DNA from: an uncultured Oleiphilus sp.
GTDB taxonomy: Bacteria > Pseudomonadota > Gammaproteobacteria > Pseudomonadales > Oleiphilaceae
DNA: 64,000 nt
Assembly (NCBI GenBank): GCA_913020245.1
Contig: CAJWAD010000004.1
Location: forward strand, 1 to 64,000
Reading direction: 5' to 3'
A program made the position numbers and the translations under genes. The notes below the pieces were generated by a model. The model searched no databases and had not been told where the DNA came from. It saw only the letters and a program-made list of their open reading frames with translations. Of this stretch, positions 34,048-43,752 are shown piece by piece; position 1 is the stretch's first letter; every line of letters begins with the position of its first letter.

Positions 34048-36153
34048 TTAATTACCAAAGCCCATCATCTGATAAAAGAGGGGTGCAAATGCCACAATCA
34101 GAAGCGCGGTACCCATGGTAATCATCGGCATTAATATCTTTTCATAACGCTGGTAAAAAGTGCCCTCAGATAAGGTTGCTTTAAGCACTTCTTCCTCACC
34201 GACCACCTGACGGGTTAACAAGTGGTTCAGAGCAACTGGCGGGCTCAAATAGCCAAGCTCGAAAGCGACCAATGTCAGCATCCAAAAGTGCACGGGATCG
34301 ATCCCCGCATTGTAGCCAATCGGTGCGATGGTCTGGCTCACTAATATCACCGCACCGAAGGGCTCCATAATCATCCCCATGATAATCAGTACGACCACTA
34401 GTAAGGCCATTGCAGCCCAAATGCTTGAGAATTCGCTCGGGAATAAGTCAACGACGCCACTTCGCTCAATTAAGCCGCCTAAACAAATCGTGCAACCTAT
34501 CAGCAGGAGTAACGCACCGATTTCAGCCGTTGTTTGATTCGTTGCGGTACGGATACACTTCTCAAAACCTTTATGTGGCATCAAGGTTTTGCCATCTTCG
34601 CTCGCCGACTCTTTCTTAGTGATATGTTCAAAGATCAGAATAGACAGCATCATGACCGGTAAAATACGCGCTGCTGAGAACTCGTCTAAACGAACGTTTA
34701 CAGCCCAGCGGTAGAACAGCACAACAGCAACCGTGATCAGCACGTAAGGCACCAAAGGACGCAAGTTTTCAATCATTTTCGGCAGTGCTTCACTGGGCGA
34801 AGCCAGCTCAATCTTGTTTTGACGGTTAAACGTCATGGCAACGATCATAAATAACACGGCACTGAGTATGAATACGTAAATACCCCAACCAAAGAGCTGG
34901 TCGGTGGTCACTTCTCGATTCATAAACGCAATAACAACAACCAAAAGACACGGGCGCAAGACTACACCCATGGAGCCCGACATGGCCGTTGCTGCCAAAG
35001 CTAATTGTCGGCGTGCCCCTGCTGCGCGCAGTTCGTGGTAGATCACCGCACCCGCGGCAATAACAAAGATACCTGAACCGCCGGTATAAGCTGTCGGGAT
35101 TGCAGCAAGTATGACAACAAACACTGCGAGCATTTCGGGCGGTAGTTTCCAAGGTTTAAACAAGGCAAGTACGAGTGAGGCGAAGCGCGTTTGCTTAAGC
35201 ATCATACCGATCCAGACAAACAGGCCGACATTCAAAAACATATCTGAAAGATCGAGTAGTTTGTCTAGATAGATACCCAACGCAGCTGGATTGGCTTTGT
35301 TATCTGCGCCAAGCCCGAGGAAAAAGAAGGATGCGGCAATTAGGCTCATCGTTGCATATAACGGTACAGCGAGTAAGGCGCGCCCAATATTACCACCTTG
35401 CGTTAAGCCTGCAGGCATACGGAAAATGTTAACGACACTCACGAGTGTTAATATCCCGAAGCCCCAAACCCAGAGATCGTGAATAAAGGCTGCTTCAGGC
35501 GCGACGACAGAGCCGTCCGAATGCGAGAGGTTTTGGAAGGCAACTGAAGAGCTAAATAGCACCCCGTTGGCGAACGCTTGGGTGGTACCTGCGACGTAGT
35601 GATCCAGCGTTGACATAACTGGTCGCATCGCAATGTGGTGGCGTTTGATACTCGCCGTGGTCGCGCACAGTAAGATGACCGCAATCAGGATAAACTTCTG
35701 TGACGTAATGCCAACCGCAATCGCCTCAGACACAAATAGCTCAACGGCTCTGAAAGCTTTTAATTCTGGTGTTATTCGTTCTGAAACTTCTTTATATGAA
35801 ACATATTTTGCCTCACAATCTTGCCGCGCATTCTCTATTGATTGGCGGATCAACGCAGGGTCCGCAGGCTCTGCTGCGAAAAGATCCAAGCCTAAATCGT
35901 CACCACCTGCTTCGTCTTCAGCCAAGCGCTCTTGTACCGCTTGTTCTACGTTTATATTAGGGTTGCACGTCGGTTGAACTGGATCAGCGCGGAGTTTGTA
36001 GTACCCCGCCCAATAGTGTTCACCGACACGTAAGATTTGATTATGAATGTCGCTGCTCGTGCTAAAGATGACAACCATCAATAACAAAATACATGCAGGG
36101 AGAGAGGACAGCCACTCTGTTTTGGTACGAGTTTTTATGACATTGGAGACCAC
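34048..36153 (-). CDS. Fused TRAP transporter permease (DctQM-like)
   Basis: A 701-residue membrane protein with about 16 helices. The N-terminal third holds a TM helix, a charged periplasmic segment (about residues 55-130) and DctQ-like helices. The remainder is the DctM large subunit, with the family segments TAYTGGSGIFVIAAGAVIY, AMSGSMGVVLRPCLLVVV and a C-terminal ELGYLSPPVALNHLL. It would import carboxylates or related solutes using a sodium gradient. The solute-binding P protein, normally adjacent, is missing. A TatT-like lipoprotein gene lies 200 bases upstream on the same strand. Confidence 0.87.
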   Translation of the reverse strand: MVSNVIKTRTKTEWLSSLPACILLLMVVIFSTSSDIHNQILRVGEHYWAGYYKLRADPVQPTCNPNINVEQAVQERLAEDEAGGDDLGLDLFAAEPADPALIRQSIENARQDCEAKYVSYKEVSERITPELKAFRAVELFVSEAIAVGITSQKFILIAVILLCATTASIKRHHIAMRPVMSTLDHYVAGTTQAFANGVLFSSSVAFQNLSHSDGSVVAPEAAFIHDLWVWGFGILTLVSVVNIFRMPAGLTQGGNIGRALLAVPLYATMSLIAASFFFLGLGADNKANPAALGIYLDKLLDLSDMFLNVGLFVWIGMMLKQTRFASLVLALFKPWKLPPEMLAVFVVILAAIPTAYTGGSGIFVIAAGAVIYHELRAAGARRQLALAATAMSGSMGVVLRPCLLVVVIAFMNREVTTDQLFGWGIYVFILSAVLFMIVAMTFNRQNKIELASPSEALPKMIENLRPLVPYVLITVAVVLFYRWAVNVRLDEFSAARILPVMMLSILIFEHITKKESASEDGKTLMPHKGFEKCIRTATNQTTAEIGALLLLIGCTICLGGLIERSGVVDLFPSEFSSIWAAMALLVVVLIIMGMIMEPFGAVILVSQTIAPIGYNAGIDPVHFWMLTLVAFELGYLSPPVALNHLLTRQVVGEEEVLKATLSEGTFYQRYEKILMPMITMGTALLIVAFAPLFYQMMGFGN

Positions 36154-36302
36154 GAAGATCCTACTCCCTTAAGTTATTATAAGTTTAGTTATTTTTGATC
36201 GTTAAAAACCGTTAAATTATATAGCCTCTTAACAGCAAGACATAGACGTAAAGTGGTTAATTCGTACCAAATTGGGGTTATAACATCTCGTGGATGGCAT
36301 AA

Positions 36303-36335
36303 TAGTGAGAACTGCGTCACAGGCAGCTCTCACTA
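36303..36335 (-). terminator. Hairpin after the TatT-like gene
   Basis: A 12-bp stem with one mismatch (TAGTGAGA-a-CTGC / GCAG-c-TCTCACTA) and a 7-base loop, starting about 18 bases after the lipoprotein stop. There is no real T-run, so it may be a stabilising 3' structure rather than a strong terminator. Confidence 0.45.
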
Positions 36336-36352
36336 ATATATAAACGGGGGAA

Positions 36353-37411
36353 TTAGAAGAGATCGTCTAGATCGACGGTTTCGATGTCGTCAGCAGCATT
36401 TTCGTCCCAAAACGTGCCAAGCCCTCCAAGAGGTGTTCGTTTGCCGGTCGCTTCTGTCCACATTTTATCCGACAGGCGCAGCAATACGTCGGTAGCGGTC
36501 TTGTCGAATAACCGAAACTGAGCGTTTGAAGGATATTCCTCAATTTGTTCTGCATGCCTTCTTAATACAGCGCGCACCCGCTCATCGTCGCCTTTCGCAT
36601 AGGCGGCAATTGCATGAAAAACGTGAGGAAGACGAACTCGTGCTTTTTCTCCAATTACATCTGCCTGCTCCAACCGCAACCATTCGTTCTCGCCTTCGGG
36701 CAGTGCGCCGGGTAATAGAGACCAGACGGCAGCCTTCAATGCTAACGGCACGCCGAACCATTTTTTGTTATCCAGACAGCCTGCGGCGCGTTCTGCTTGT
36801 GCTGCAATATTTTTTGGGACGCCGATGTAGGAGCCAGACATCAGGTCGTTGTTTAATGCAAGCAGTCCCCCTGCAAGCCCCGCAAGCCAAACAATTTGGT
36901 CAAATTCTTGCTCTAATTCTGGACATTCACCACCAATTTCTTTGTCGTCATTAAACGCAATTAGTTGCTGCCATGAGACGAGATATCTAGAGGCTGCTTT
37001 TTGGTGATGACGTTTTTGTGCAATAAGTGCATCTTCCGCAAAGTCTGGTTGCAGCGCGCGAATATATCGAAGGTATTCGAGTTCTTTTTCATGCGCACGA
37101 GCTTCTTCACATCCGCCTGCGCCTAAGTGAAGCAGCACCGCAAGCTCATGCGGTTCTTCCGTAATTCTGCCAAGAGCCATGACGAAAGAAGTAAGTGCTT
37201 CCGCACCCGCACACCCAGCTTCGGTGTCTTCTGTCGTAAATAGGTATGGCGCGATATGGGCTTCGCCCAGCAGGGTAACCGTATCGCCTGTGGGTTTAAT
37301 AAAAGGCTTTACCAAGAATTGGTTAATGGCTTTGCACCCACCGAAGAGCGAAGCCAATACTAGGCAGAGGGTGATCCATTTCAGCTTTTTAAATATTTGC
37401 GTAAACGCCAC
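36353..37411 (-). CDS. Putative lipoprotein, TRAP-associated TatT-like
   Basis: A 352-residue protein with a lipoprotein signal (hydrophobic helix ending LASLFGGC, lipidated Cys near 26). The mature part is helical and repeats helix pairs, like the TPR-type TatT proteins that associate with periplasmic TRAP binding proteins (for example Tp0956 of Treponema). Features include ALTSFVMALGRITEEPHEL, LLALNNDLMSGSYIG and Cys pairs that may form disulfides. The C terminus is acidic. Its place before a fused TRAP permease supports this reading; by sequence alone I would call it uncertain. Confidence 0.6.
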   Translation of the reverse strand: MAFTQIFKKLKWITLCLVLASLFGGCKAINQFLVKPFIKPTGDTVTLLGEAHIAPYLFTTEDTEAGCAGAEALTSFVMALGRITEEPHELAVLLHLGAGGCEEARAHEKELEYLRYIRALQPDFAEDALIAQKRHHQKAASRYLVSWQQLIAFNDDKEIGGECPELEQEFDQIVWLAGLAGGLLALNNDLMSGSYIGVPKNIAAQAERAAGCLDNKKWFGVPLALKAAVWSLLPGALPEGENEWLRLEQADVIGEKARVRLPHVFHAIAAYAKGDDERVRAVLRRHAEQIEEYPSNAQFRLFDKTATDVLLRLSDKMWTEATGKRTPLGGLGTFWDENAADDIETVDLDDLF

Positions 37412-37702
37412 GCTTTTTAACTCCCAATTAAAAATCTAACCAAACTTACTTTATTGCACGCCCTTTTAGACGATGAATTATCGACGAACAGAGGCGGTTT
37501 TTGTGAGATCAATGCCACAAAGCCGTTAATTAAGCTGTAATAGTTTGTCAAACCACCCGTATTTTATAGTTTAGCGGGATATTTTGAAAACAAGGTTGCT
37601 TATTAGCTTCAGTTCGTTATCTTTAGTAACGGAGGCTACATCACTCATAGCGAAACGATAAGTGTAACAAGGCCGGAATAATAATTTAAAAAGGGGATAA
37701 CA

Positions 37703-37975
37703 ATGACTAAGCCTGAATTAGCTGCTGCAATTGCTGACGCCACGGAGGTCAGCAAAGATAAGGGTGCTGAAATTCTCAATGCCATACTAGACGAAATCAC
37801 CAATGCAGTTCGCCAGGATGATGCGGTCAGCCTCATTGGTTTTGGTACCTTTTCGAAGCGTTCGCGCAGTGCGCGCACAGGCCGTAACCCGCAAACGGGT
37901 GCGACAATCGAGATTGCTGCGAGTAATAGTGTCGGCTTCAAGCCAGGCAAAGCGATCAAAGACGCTGTTAATTAA
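37703..37975 (+). CDS. hup: DNA-binding protein HU
   Basis: A 90-residue HU-family protein: helical dimerisation half (KPELAAAIADATEVSKDKGAE), the core segment VSLIGFGTFSKRSRSARTGR and the DNA-binding arm RNPQTGATIEIAASN with the intercalating Pro. The end is FKPGKAIKDAVN. It compacts and bends DNA without strong sequence preference. It is monocistronic, with about 290 bases of upstream sequence. Confidence 0.93.
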   Translation: MTKPELAAAIADATEVSKDKGAEILNAILDEITNAVRQDDAVSLIGFGTFSKRSRSARTGRNPQTGATIEIAASNSVGFKPGKAIKDAVN

Positions 37976-37997
37976 TCAACCTGATTATTGCGAGTAT

Positions 37998-38030
37998 TTG
38001 GTATGCAGCAACGCATTTGCAGCATACCAA
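37998..38030. terminator. Long hairpin between convergent hup and pyrC'
   Basis: A stem of TTGGTATGC-A-GCAA / TTGC-A-GCATACCAA (13 paired bases with one A-A mismatch) and a 5-base loop lies between the two stop codons. No T-run follows, so it is a probable bidirectional 3'-end structure. Confidence 0.6.
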
Positions 38031-38044
38031 AACGCCTTATTCTG

Positions 38045-39319
38045 TTAATCTCTGGTTTGATAGACTAGTCGCCCTTTGTAAATCGTAGACACGACCTTAC
38101 CCTTTATCTCTTGCCCAAGTAGCGGGCTATTTTTACCCTCAGAAAGCATCGTATGTGCGCTTACTTTGTAGGTTTGATCTGGGTTAAAAAGACATAAGTT
38201 TGCTGCATTCCCTTCCACAATGCTCGTTGCCTTGCGATTGAGGACCTTGGCAGGGCCTTGTGTCATTGCTTTCAAGAAGTCATTTAATGCAAGTTCGCCT
38301 TGGGCTTGGAGCTGCCTAGCCGCTGGAATAAGATGTTCGATGGTGCTCATCCCCGGTGCTGTTTGCGCAAAAGGGGCTTTTTTTGCAGCAGCCTCGTGTG
38401 GACGATGCGCACTTGTAATCGCGTCGATTACCCCGTTTCTTAATCCCTCAATTAAGGCCAGCCGGTCTGTCTCGCTGCGTAGTGGAGGTAAGCAGTGATA
38501 TAGACTGTTATAGCTAACGATTTTTTCGTGGGTGTACAGCAAATTAGCAACCGCCACGTCTGCTGTGATGTTTGCACCCTCGTCTTTCGCTCGCTTAACA
38601 AGCGCAACAGATTCTTTGCATGATAGCTGCGCTAAGTGCAGGTGAACGCCACTTTCCCTCGCCAGCATAATAAGTTGCGCCGTTGCGATAGATTCAGCCA
38701 AATGCGAAATACCCTTTAAGCCTGTTTTGGTACTTATTCGGCCGCTGTGTGCTGAGCCTTCATATAGTGAGGGTTCCATGGGGTGTATAAAGACACTCAT
38801 ATCGAACGTTTTTGCATAATCAAAGCAGCGTTTTGCGGTAGACAGATTTTTGAATGGTGTCATTCCGCTACTGAGAGCGACACAGCCTGCCTTTTTAAGC
38901 TCTGCATATTCTGCTAAGCGTTCTCCCTCCAGCCCCTGTGTTAGGGCGCCAAGGGGAAGCACTTCTATAGTGCCTGCTTGTTGGATTGCGCGTTCAATAA
39001 AGGAACAAACCGCTTCCGAGTCGTTCACCGGATCGGTCTCTGGTGTGCAGCAGACGGTTGTGACGCCAGCGGCGGCGGCTGCATGTGTTTCTGTATAAAT
39101 AGAGCCTTTTGCTGCATAACCAGGCTCGCATAAGGCGACATTCAAATCGGTTAACGAGGGGCTTAAATATAGGCCTGTCGCGTCAATGCTGTGTTGACAT
39201 GTCTTAGCGCTGGAGGGATCAATATGAGCGATAAGATCGTTATGAATTTCAATACGTTTGAATGCTTTCCACGCACCACTTTCGTTTAGGAAGTGCCCGT
39301 TGAGAATTTCAATACTCAT
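38045..39319 (-). CDS. pyrC': Inactive dihydroorotase homologue PyrC'
   Basis: A 424-residue protein of the amidohydrolase fold. Where active dihydroorotases have the metal motif DxHxHxR, this protein reads TDLNVALCEPG, so both His ligands are lost. The HAED and catalytic DHAPH sites are also changed (FIHPMEPS; TSAHRPHEAA). It cannot be a working dihydroorotase. In Pseudomonas the equivalent PyrC' is a structural partner needed for aspartate transcarbamoylase assembly. It begins 4 bases after the pyrB stop in an operon with pyrR and pyrB, matching that role. An active pyrC should lie elsewhere in the genome. Confidence 0.92.
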   Translation of the reverse strand: MSIEILNGHFLNESGAWKAFKRIEIHNDLIAHIDPSSAKTCQHSIDATGLYLSPSLTDLNVALCEPGYAAKGSIYTETHAAAAAGVTTVCCTPETDPVNDSEAVCSFIERAIQQAGTIEVLPLGALTQGLEGERLAEYAELKKAGCVALSSGMTPFKNLSTAKRCFDYAKTFDMSVFIHPMEPSLYEGSAHSGRISTKTGLKGISHLAESIATAQLIMLARESGVHLHLAQLSCKESVALVKRAKDEGANITADVAVANLLYTHEKIVSYNSLYHCLPPLRSETDRLALIEGLRNGVIDAITSAHRPHEAAAKKAPFAQTAPGMSTIEHLIPAARQLQAQGELALNDFLKAMTQGPAKVLNRKATSIVEGNAANLCLFNPDQTYKVSAHTMLSEGKNSPLLGQEIKGKVVSTIYKGRLVYQTRD

Positions 39320-39323
39320 TCGC

Positions 39324-40310
39324 CTAAGCGCCCTGTGTTAGTGCATTGCGTTCTTGTGTTTGGCCACTCATAGCCATTGACATTACCGCCATTCTTACGG
39401 CGATGCCATTCGTCACCTGATCGAGAATAACGGACTGCGTACCGTCGGCTACTGCGGACTCAATTTCTACACCGCGGTTGATGGGACCAGGATGCATTAC
39501 AATGGCATCAGGTTTAGCATTAGCTAGGGCTTCCTGGGTTAAGCCGTATTGTTGAAAATACTCTTGTTCGCTCGGGAGTAATGCACCCTGCATGCGTTCG
39601 CGTTGTAGGCGCAGCATAATGACCACGTCGATATCGTTCAGCCCGGAATGAAGCTGGTGATAAACGTTCACGCCCAAACTTTCTACTTCGGGTGGTAACA
39701 AGGTGCTTGGCGCGATGATCCGTACTTCACTTGCACCCAGCGTATTGAGCGCTTGAATCTGTGACCGTGCCACCCGTGAATGCATAATGTCACCAATAAT
39801 CGCCACTCTTAAGCCGTCAAATGTACCCTTGTTTTGCCGGATAGTTAACATGTCTAACATCGCTTGTGTTGGGTGTGCATGCCAACCATCACCCGCATTG
39901 ATAATGCCTACCCCGGGCGTTACGGATTCAGCAATAAAGTGTGGTGCACCGCTTTGTGAATGCCGTACGATAAACATATCACTTGCCATGGCTTCTAAAT
40001 TTAGCAGGGTATCAGAGAGTGACTCGCCTTTTGAGGTTGCTGAGGTGCTGATGTTGAGATTAAGTACGTCTGCCGATAACCGTTTTGCAGCCAGTTCAAA
40101 GGTGCTACGTGTACGCGTGCTCGCTTCGAAAAATAGATTAACAACGGTCTTGCCGCGGAGTAAGGGGACTTTGCGAATTTTGCGTTCTCCGACTTCGATA
40201 AACGATTCCGCCGTGTCGAGGATCTCCGTGAGTAATGCTTTGCTAAGGCCGTCAATACTAAGGAAATGTTTAAGCTGGCCGGTGTCGGTGAGTTGGGTCG
40301 ATTGGCTCAT
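39324..40310 (-). CDS. pyrB: Aspartate carbamoyltransferase catalytic chain
   Basis: A 328-residue enzyme condensing carbamoyl phosphate and aspartate, the first committed pyrimidine step. The carbamoyl phosphate motif [19 protein letters not shown] lies near residue 59, then [19 protein letters not shown] (about 137) and [13 protein letters not shown] near 275. The N terminus is longer than that of E. coli PyrB, as in pseudomonads whose enzyme forms a dodecamer with PyrC'. No regulatory chain pyrI is present. Confidence 0.96.
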   Translation of the reverse strand: MSQSTQLTDTGQLKHFLSIDGLSKALLTEILDTAESFIEVGERKIRKVPLLRGKTVVNLFFEASTRTRSTFELAAKRLSADVLNLNISTSATSKGESLSDTLLNLEAMASDMFIVRHSQSGAPHFIAESVTPGVGIINAGDGWHAHPTQAMLDMLTIRQNKGTFDGLRVAIIGDIMHSRVARSQIQALNTLGASEVRIIAPSTLLPPEVESLGVNVYHQLHSGLNDIDVVIMLRLQRERMQGALLPSEQEYFQQYGLTQEALANAKPDAIVMHPGPINRGVEIESAVADGTQSVILDQVTNGIAVRMAVMSMAMSGQTQERNALTQGA

Positions 40311-40331
40311 GGCGTCCTTAATTCTTTGTGC

Positions 40332-40832
40332 TTAAGAGTAGAGGCTGACTTCAAGATTGTCTGGGCCGATTAGTTTAACACGTTCGTTATCGGCTAACGT
40401 GACCATTGCACCTGTTATTTGGGGTGCAATGGGCAGTTCGCGGCGACCGAGGTCGATCAAGGTAACAAGCGTAATGGAGGCGGGTCGACCAAAATCGAAA
40501 AGTTCATTCATCGCCGCGCGAACACTGCGACCACTCATTAATACGTCGTCGACGAGTATCAGATGCTTACTTTCAGTATTAAAAGGTAAGCTGGTTGGCG
40601 AAATCGAGTCGTTTAGGCCCTTTCGGTTAAAATCATCGCGATAAAAACTGATATCTAGTTCGCCTAATGCTTGGTTGATATTTAAGCGCTCCATGAGTGC
40701 TTGCGCCACCCAAACGCCGCCGCTACGAATCCCGATTATCTCGAAGCCAGCGAGTGACTTTTTGGTTAGCCATTGATCGAGACTTTTTGCTAATTCATCC
40801 AAAAGATCTTGTGTGGCTTGTTGGTCAAACAT
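40332..40832 (-). CDS. pyrR: PyrR bifunctional regulator / uracil phosphoribosyltransferase
   Basis: About 166 residues from MFDQQATQDL. The PRPP-binding motif HLILVDDVLMSGRSVRAAM is intact, as is IGIRSGGVWVAQAL. In gram-positives PyrR binds pyr mRNA to cause attenuation; in pseudomonads it regulates pyr genes and has weak phosphoribosyltransferase activity. It starts one base after the yqgF stop and is followed by pyrB, so the three form an operon with pyrC'. Confidence 0.93.
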   Translation of the reverse strand: MFDQQATQDLLDELAKSLDQWLTKKSLAGFEIIGIRSGGVWVAQALMERLNINQALGELDISFYRDDFNRKGLNDSISPTSLPFNTESKHLILVDDVLMSGRSVRAAMNELFDFGRPASITLVTLIDLGRRELPIAPQITGAMVTLADNERVKLIGPDNLEVSLYS

Positions 40833-40833
40833 C

Positions 40834-41256
40834 TCAAGTTTCGTCCTGTTGGTTGAACCAACTTTCAAGAATTAAGCAGGCGGCGGCCCCATCCACTGAA
40901 TGCTTACCAAAATCAGTGTAGCCATTGTGTTCAAAATGTTCCGATTTGGCTGCGTAGCTGGAGAGGCGCTCATCGACCATATGTACCTCTAAGTTGTAGC
41001 GGCCTTTTAGGCGGCTGCCAAATTTTTTTGCGCGCAGCGACATATCACTTTCACTGCCATCCATATTTAAGGGCAACCCCACTACCAGTTCTTTCGGTCG
41101 CCATTCGTTGATAACAGCTGCGATGGTCTGCCAATTCGGAATACCATCTATTGCGTTGATAGGCTTTAGTTCCTGGCCACGTTTAATGAGATCGTTACCA
41201 ACGGCTACACCCATGCGTTTAACGCCGAAATCAAAGCATAAATAAGTACTAGGCAT
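40834..41256 (-). CDS. yqgF: YqgF/RuvX RNase H-fold pre-16S rRNA nuclease
   Basis: About 140 residues from MPSTYLCFDFGVKRMGVAVG, whose Asp is the first catalytic acid. Other conserved segments are LVVGLPLNMDGSESDM and HMVDERLSSYAAK (second acidic site). It trims the 5' end of 16S rRNA precursor. It overlaps the algH stop by a few bases and is followed by pyrR. Confidence 0.93.
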   Translation of the reverse strand: MPSTYLCFDFGVKRMGVAVGNDLIKRGQELKPINAIDGIPNWQTIAAVINEWRPKELVVGLPLNMDGSESDMSLRAKKFGSRLKGRYNLEVHMVDERLSSYAAKSEHFEHNGYTDFGKHSVDGAAACLILESWFNQQDET

Positions 41257-41812
41257 GGCCTGTCTGACTACTGAGTTGGTTGATATCAATGCCTAATTGA
41301 CCGACTGCTTTCGCGAATTTATCCCCATTTTCCGTGTGAAATAGGGTGTCAGTCTCGGCTTGACAAGTAAGCCATGTATTCTCGATTAGTTCTTTTTCCA
41401 GCTGACCTGAGCCCCAGCCAGCATAACCAAGTGCAATGAGGAAGGTATCAGGCCCATCGTTATCTGCAATTGCTTCCAAAATGTCTTTCGAGGTAGTGAG
41501 ATGCATATCCTCTGTAATGGATAAGTTAGATTGCCATTTACGTTTATCAGTATGTAAAACAAAGCCTCTATCTTGTTGCACTGGACCGCCTTCATAAACA
41601 ATGGCATTGCTTCGCTCACCTTTAAAATCGTAATCCAATTGAGCCAGAATCTCTCCAAGAAACAAAGGGCTGGGCCGATTAAAAATTATGCCCATCGCAC
41701 CGTCCTCATTATGTTCACATATATAGGTGAGTGTGCCACTAAAGTTGGGATCTGCCATTTGCGGCATGGCGATTAAGAAATGATTTTTTAGACTGGAAAA
41801 TGATTTTGACAT
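41249..41812 (-). CDS. algH: AlgH/YqgE family protein (UPF0301)
   Basis: About 187 residues from MSKSFSSLKNHFLIAMPQMADPNF. Family hallmarks: NEDGAMGIIFNRPSP, VYEGGPVQQDRGFVLH and ALGYAGWGSGQLEKEL. In P. aeruginosa AlgH affects alginate and virulence gene expression, but its biochemical role is not settled. It always neighbours yqgF, as here. Confidence 0.93.
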   Translation of the reverse strand: MSKSFSSLKNHFLIAMPQMADPNFSGTLTYICEHNEDGAMGIIFNRPSPLFLGEILAQLDYDFKGERSNAIVYEGGPVQQDRGFVLHTDKRKWQSNLSITEDMHLTTSKDILEAIADNDGPDTFLIALGYAGWGSGQLEKELIENTWLTCQAETDTLFHTENGDKFAKAVGQLGIDINQLSSQTGHA

Positions 41813-41902
41813 GACAATAGTATCCGCAGCTAACATCGATTTAGCAAGCAATACGGATTAAAAACCCGACGTGAACTTGTCTTTTGGTCGTTGTGATTAA
41901 AG

Positions 41903-42769
41903 TTAAAAGCTGGAGACACCTGAGCGACTGTAGCTAAAGGTGCGAATTAGCTCTAAAACATCACGTTCTTTACGCACCTCTTTTGGAAACGGGGCAAAAG
42001 GTGCGGCGCGGCGAACAATCTCTGTCGTTTTGGCATCAAGGACCAGATTGCCTGAGCTATGCATTATGGAGACATCGCGGAGTGAGCCGTCTGAATAAAG
42101 TGCGATGGCAACGCGCGGTTTGCCATAGAGTTTTTTGCTACCATCGCGAGGGAAATGCTGTTTACCGGTACGCTCAATTTTAGCAACCACTTGTTCTACA
42201 TAGCGGGCATCTATCGCTTTCATTGTTGAGGCAGCGGTGAGTCGCGTGATGCGCGGCTTGCGCGCATATTGTTGTAGCTGGTTATCAAAGCTCGCTTCCA
42301 ATTCGGCGATTTGAAGGCTGCGCTCGATCAGTGATTGCACCTCGGGCGTGTCTTCTTGCAGCGTAAAATCAAGCTGATCCACATGCCTGGCCTTTGCGAG
42401 CCGCTCGGATTGTTGGGTGACAACTATTGCTTGTTCGTATTTTTGCGTTAATTCTTGAGGTTTGGGCGGTGCCGATGATTCTTGTATCCGCATGCTCTCA
42501 TCAATCGACTGTGTTGGAGAGCTAAGTTGAGCTTTTTCCTCTAAGCTACCCGCACCCTGTTGATTAGTTTGAGCGAGAAAGTCAGCCCGCTTTGGTGCGT
42601 CTTTGTCATCAAAGCGGGAGAGCGTGATCTCCATAGTTTTTGGGCTTGGTAAGGGGTCTTCGTTGATGAATTCAGTTAAAACAATGAACACATGCAGTGC
42701 AATGGCAAGAAAGACCGTAAAACTGAGACGGTCTCCTGCACTGACACTTGGCTGAGTGATACTTGCCAC
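41903..42769 (-). CDS. tonB: TonB-family protein (TonB3-like)
   Basis: A 288-residue inner-membrane protein. One N-terminal TM helix (FTVFLAIALHVFIVLTEFI), a long Gln/Glu-rich helical periplasmic part, and a C-terminal TonB domain (GKPRVAIALYSDGSLRDVSI; APFAPFPKEVRKERDVLEL). TonB3 in the same place in P. aeruginosa is needed for twitching motility. The unusual lack of Pro-Lys repeats suggests a role other than ordinary iron uptake. It lies between gshB and algH. Confidence 0.88.
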   Translation of the reverse strand: MASITQPSVSAGDRLSFTVFLAIALHVFIVLTEFINEDPLPSPKTMEITLSRFDDKDAPKRADFLAQTNQQGAGSLEEKAQLSSPTQSIDESMRIQESSAPPKPQELTQKYEQAIVVTQQSERLAKARHVDQLDFTLQEDTPEVQSLIERSLQIAELEASFDNQLQQYARKPRITRLTAASTMKAIDARYVEQVVAKIERTGKQHFPRDGSKKLYGKPRVAIALYSDGSLRDVSIMHSSGNLVLDAKTTEIVRRAAPFAPFPKEVRKERDVLELIRTFSYSRSGVSSF

Positions 42770-42789
42770 GCATGTTCTCCAGTGGTTGT

Positions 42790-43752
42790 TTAGTGCGGTT
42801 TATTGGCCGCTAGTTTTTTTTCAATCGCATCCATTAAGTCACCGCCAATATTTGTACCGTAGGCTTGATCAATTTCTTGAATGCAAGTGGGGCTCGTGAC
42901 GTTAATTTCGGTCAGGTAGTCGCCGATGACATCGATACCAACAAAAAGCAGACCCCGAGCGATCAGATCATCTTTAATCTGATCGACTATCCAGCGATCA
43001 TTGTCGCTCAACGGTCGAGCTTCACCTCTGCCTCCTGCCGCTAAATTACCACGATGTTCACCTTGGCTGGGAATTCTTGCTAAAGCGTAATCGATGGGTT
43101 TACCGTCGATAATCAAAATTCGTTTGTCACCTTCTGTTATCTCCGGCACATAGCGCTGGACCATCACTTGTTGTGCACCAAAATCACTGAGTGTTTCTAT
43201 AATAACGCCAACATTTGGGTCGCCGGCCTTAACGTTAAAAATAGAGGTGCCGCCCATGCCGTCTAAGGGTTTGAAAATAACATGCTGATGTTTCGTGACG
43301 AAGGCCCGTAACTTAGTCGCGTTTCGACTGACTAACACAGGCGGACAGCATTGCGGGAAGGCAGTGGCATAGAGCTTTTCATTACAATCACGCAGGCTTT
43401 TTGCTCGGTTTACAATAAGGCTCCCAGCCTGCTCTGCCCGCTCTAAAATATGGGATGCATATATAAATTCGCTATCTACCGGCGGATCTTTTCGCATCAG
43501 AATGACATCAAGCTCTGAAAGTTTATGATCGCCATGCTCCGACAATTTATACCAAGTCGTCTCCTCAAATTGCAGGCTGAGAACTTGCATTCGTGCGTAT
43601 GCTTCGCCTTGATCAAGGTATAAATCATCCATTTCCATATAAATGATATCCCAGCCTTTTGCTTGTGCGGCGCGCATCATCGCGAAGGTGCTATCTTTCT
43701 TTATATTGATGGACGTAATGGGGTCCATCACAATTCCTAATTTAATTGTCAT
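42790..43752 (-). CDS. gshB: Glutathione synthetase
   Basis: A 320-residue ATP-grasp enzyme joining gamma-glutamylcysteine and glycine. Start region KLGIVMDPITSINIKKDST; FKPLDGMGGTSIFNVK (ATP loop); VPEITEGDKRILIIDGKPI and NVTSPTCIQEID (metal/substrate site). It is the last gene before the divergent pil-chp operon, as in P. aeruginosa. Confidence 0.96.
   Translation of the reverse strand: MTIKLGIVMDPITSINIKKDSTFAMMRAAQAKGWDIIYMEMDDLYLDQGEAYARMQVLSLQFEETTWYKLSEHGDHKLSELDVILMRKDPPVDSEFIYASHILERAEQAGSLIVNRAKSLRDCNEKLYATAFPQCCPPVLVSRNATKLRAFVTKHQHVIFKPLDGMGGTSIFNVKAGDPNVGVIIETLSDFGAQQVMVQRYVPEITEGDKRILIIDGKPIDYALARIPSQGEHRGNLAAGGRGEARPLSDNDRWIVDQIKDDLIARGLLFVGIDVIGDYLTEINVTSPTCIQEIDQAYGTNIGGDLMDAIEKKLAANKPH

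Noticed and set aside
37530..37575. Possible promoter TTGTCA...TATAGT before hup
   Set aside because: The spacing is only 14 bases, too short for a sigma-70 promoter, so it is not listed.
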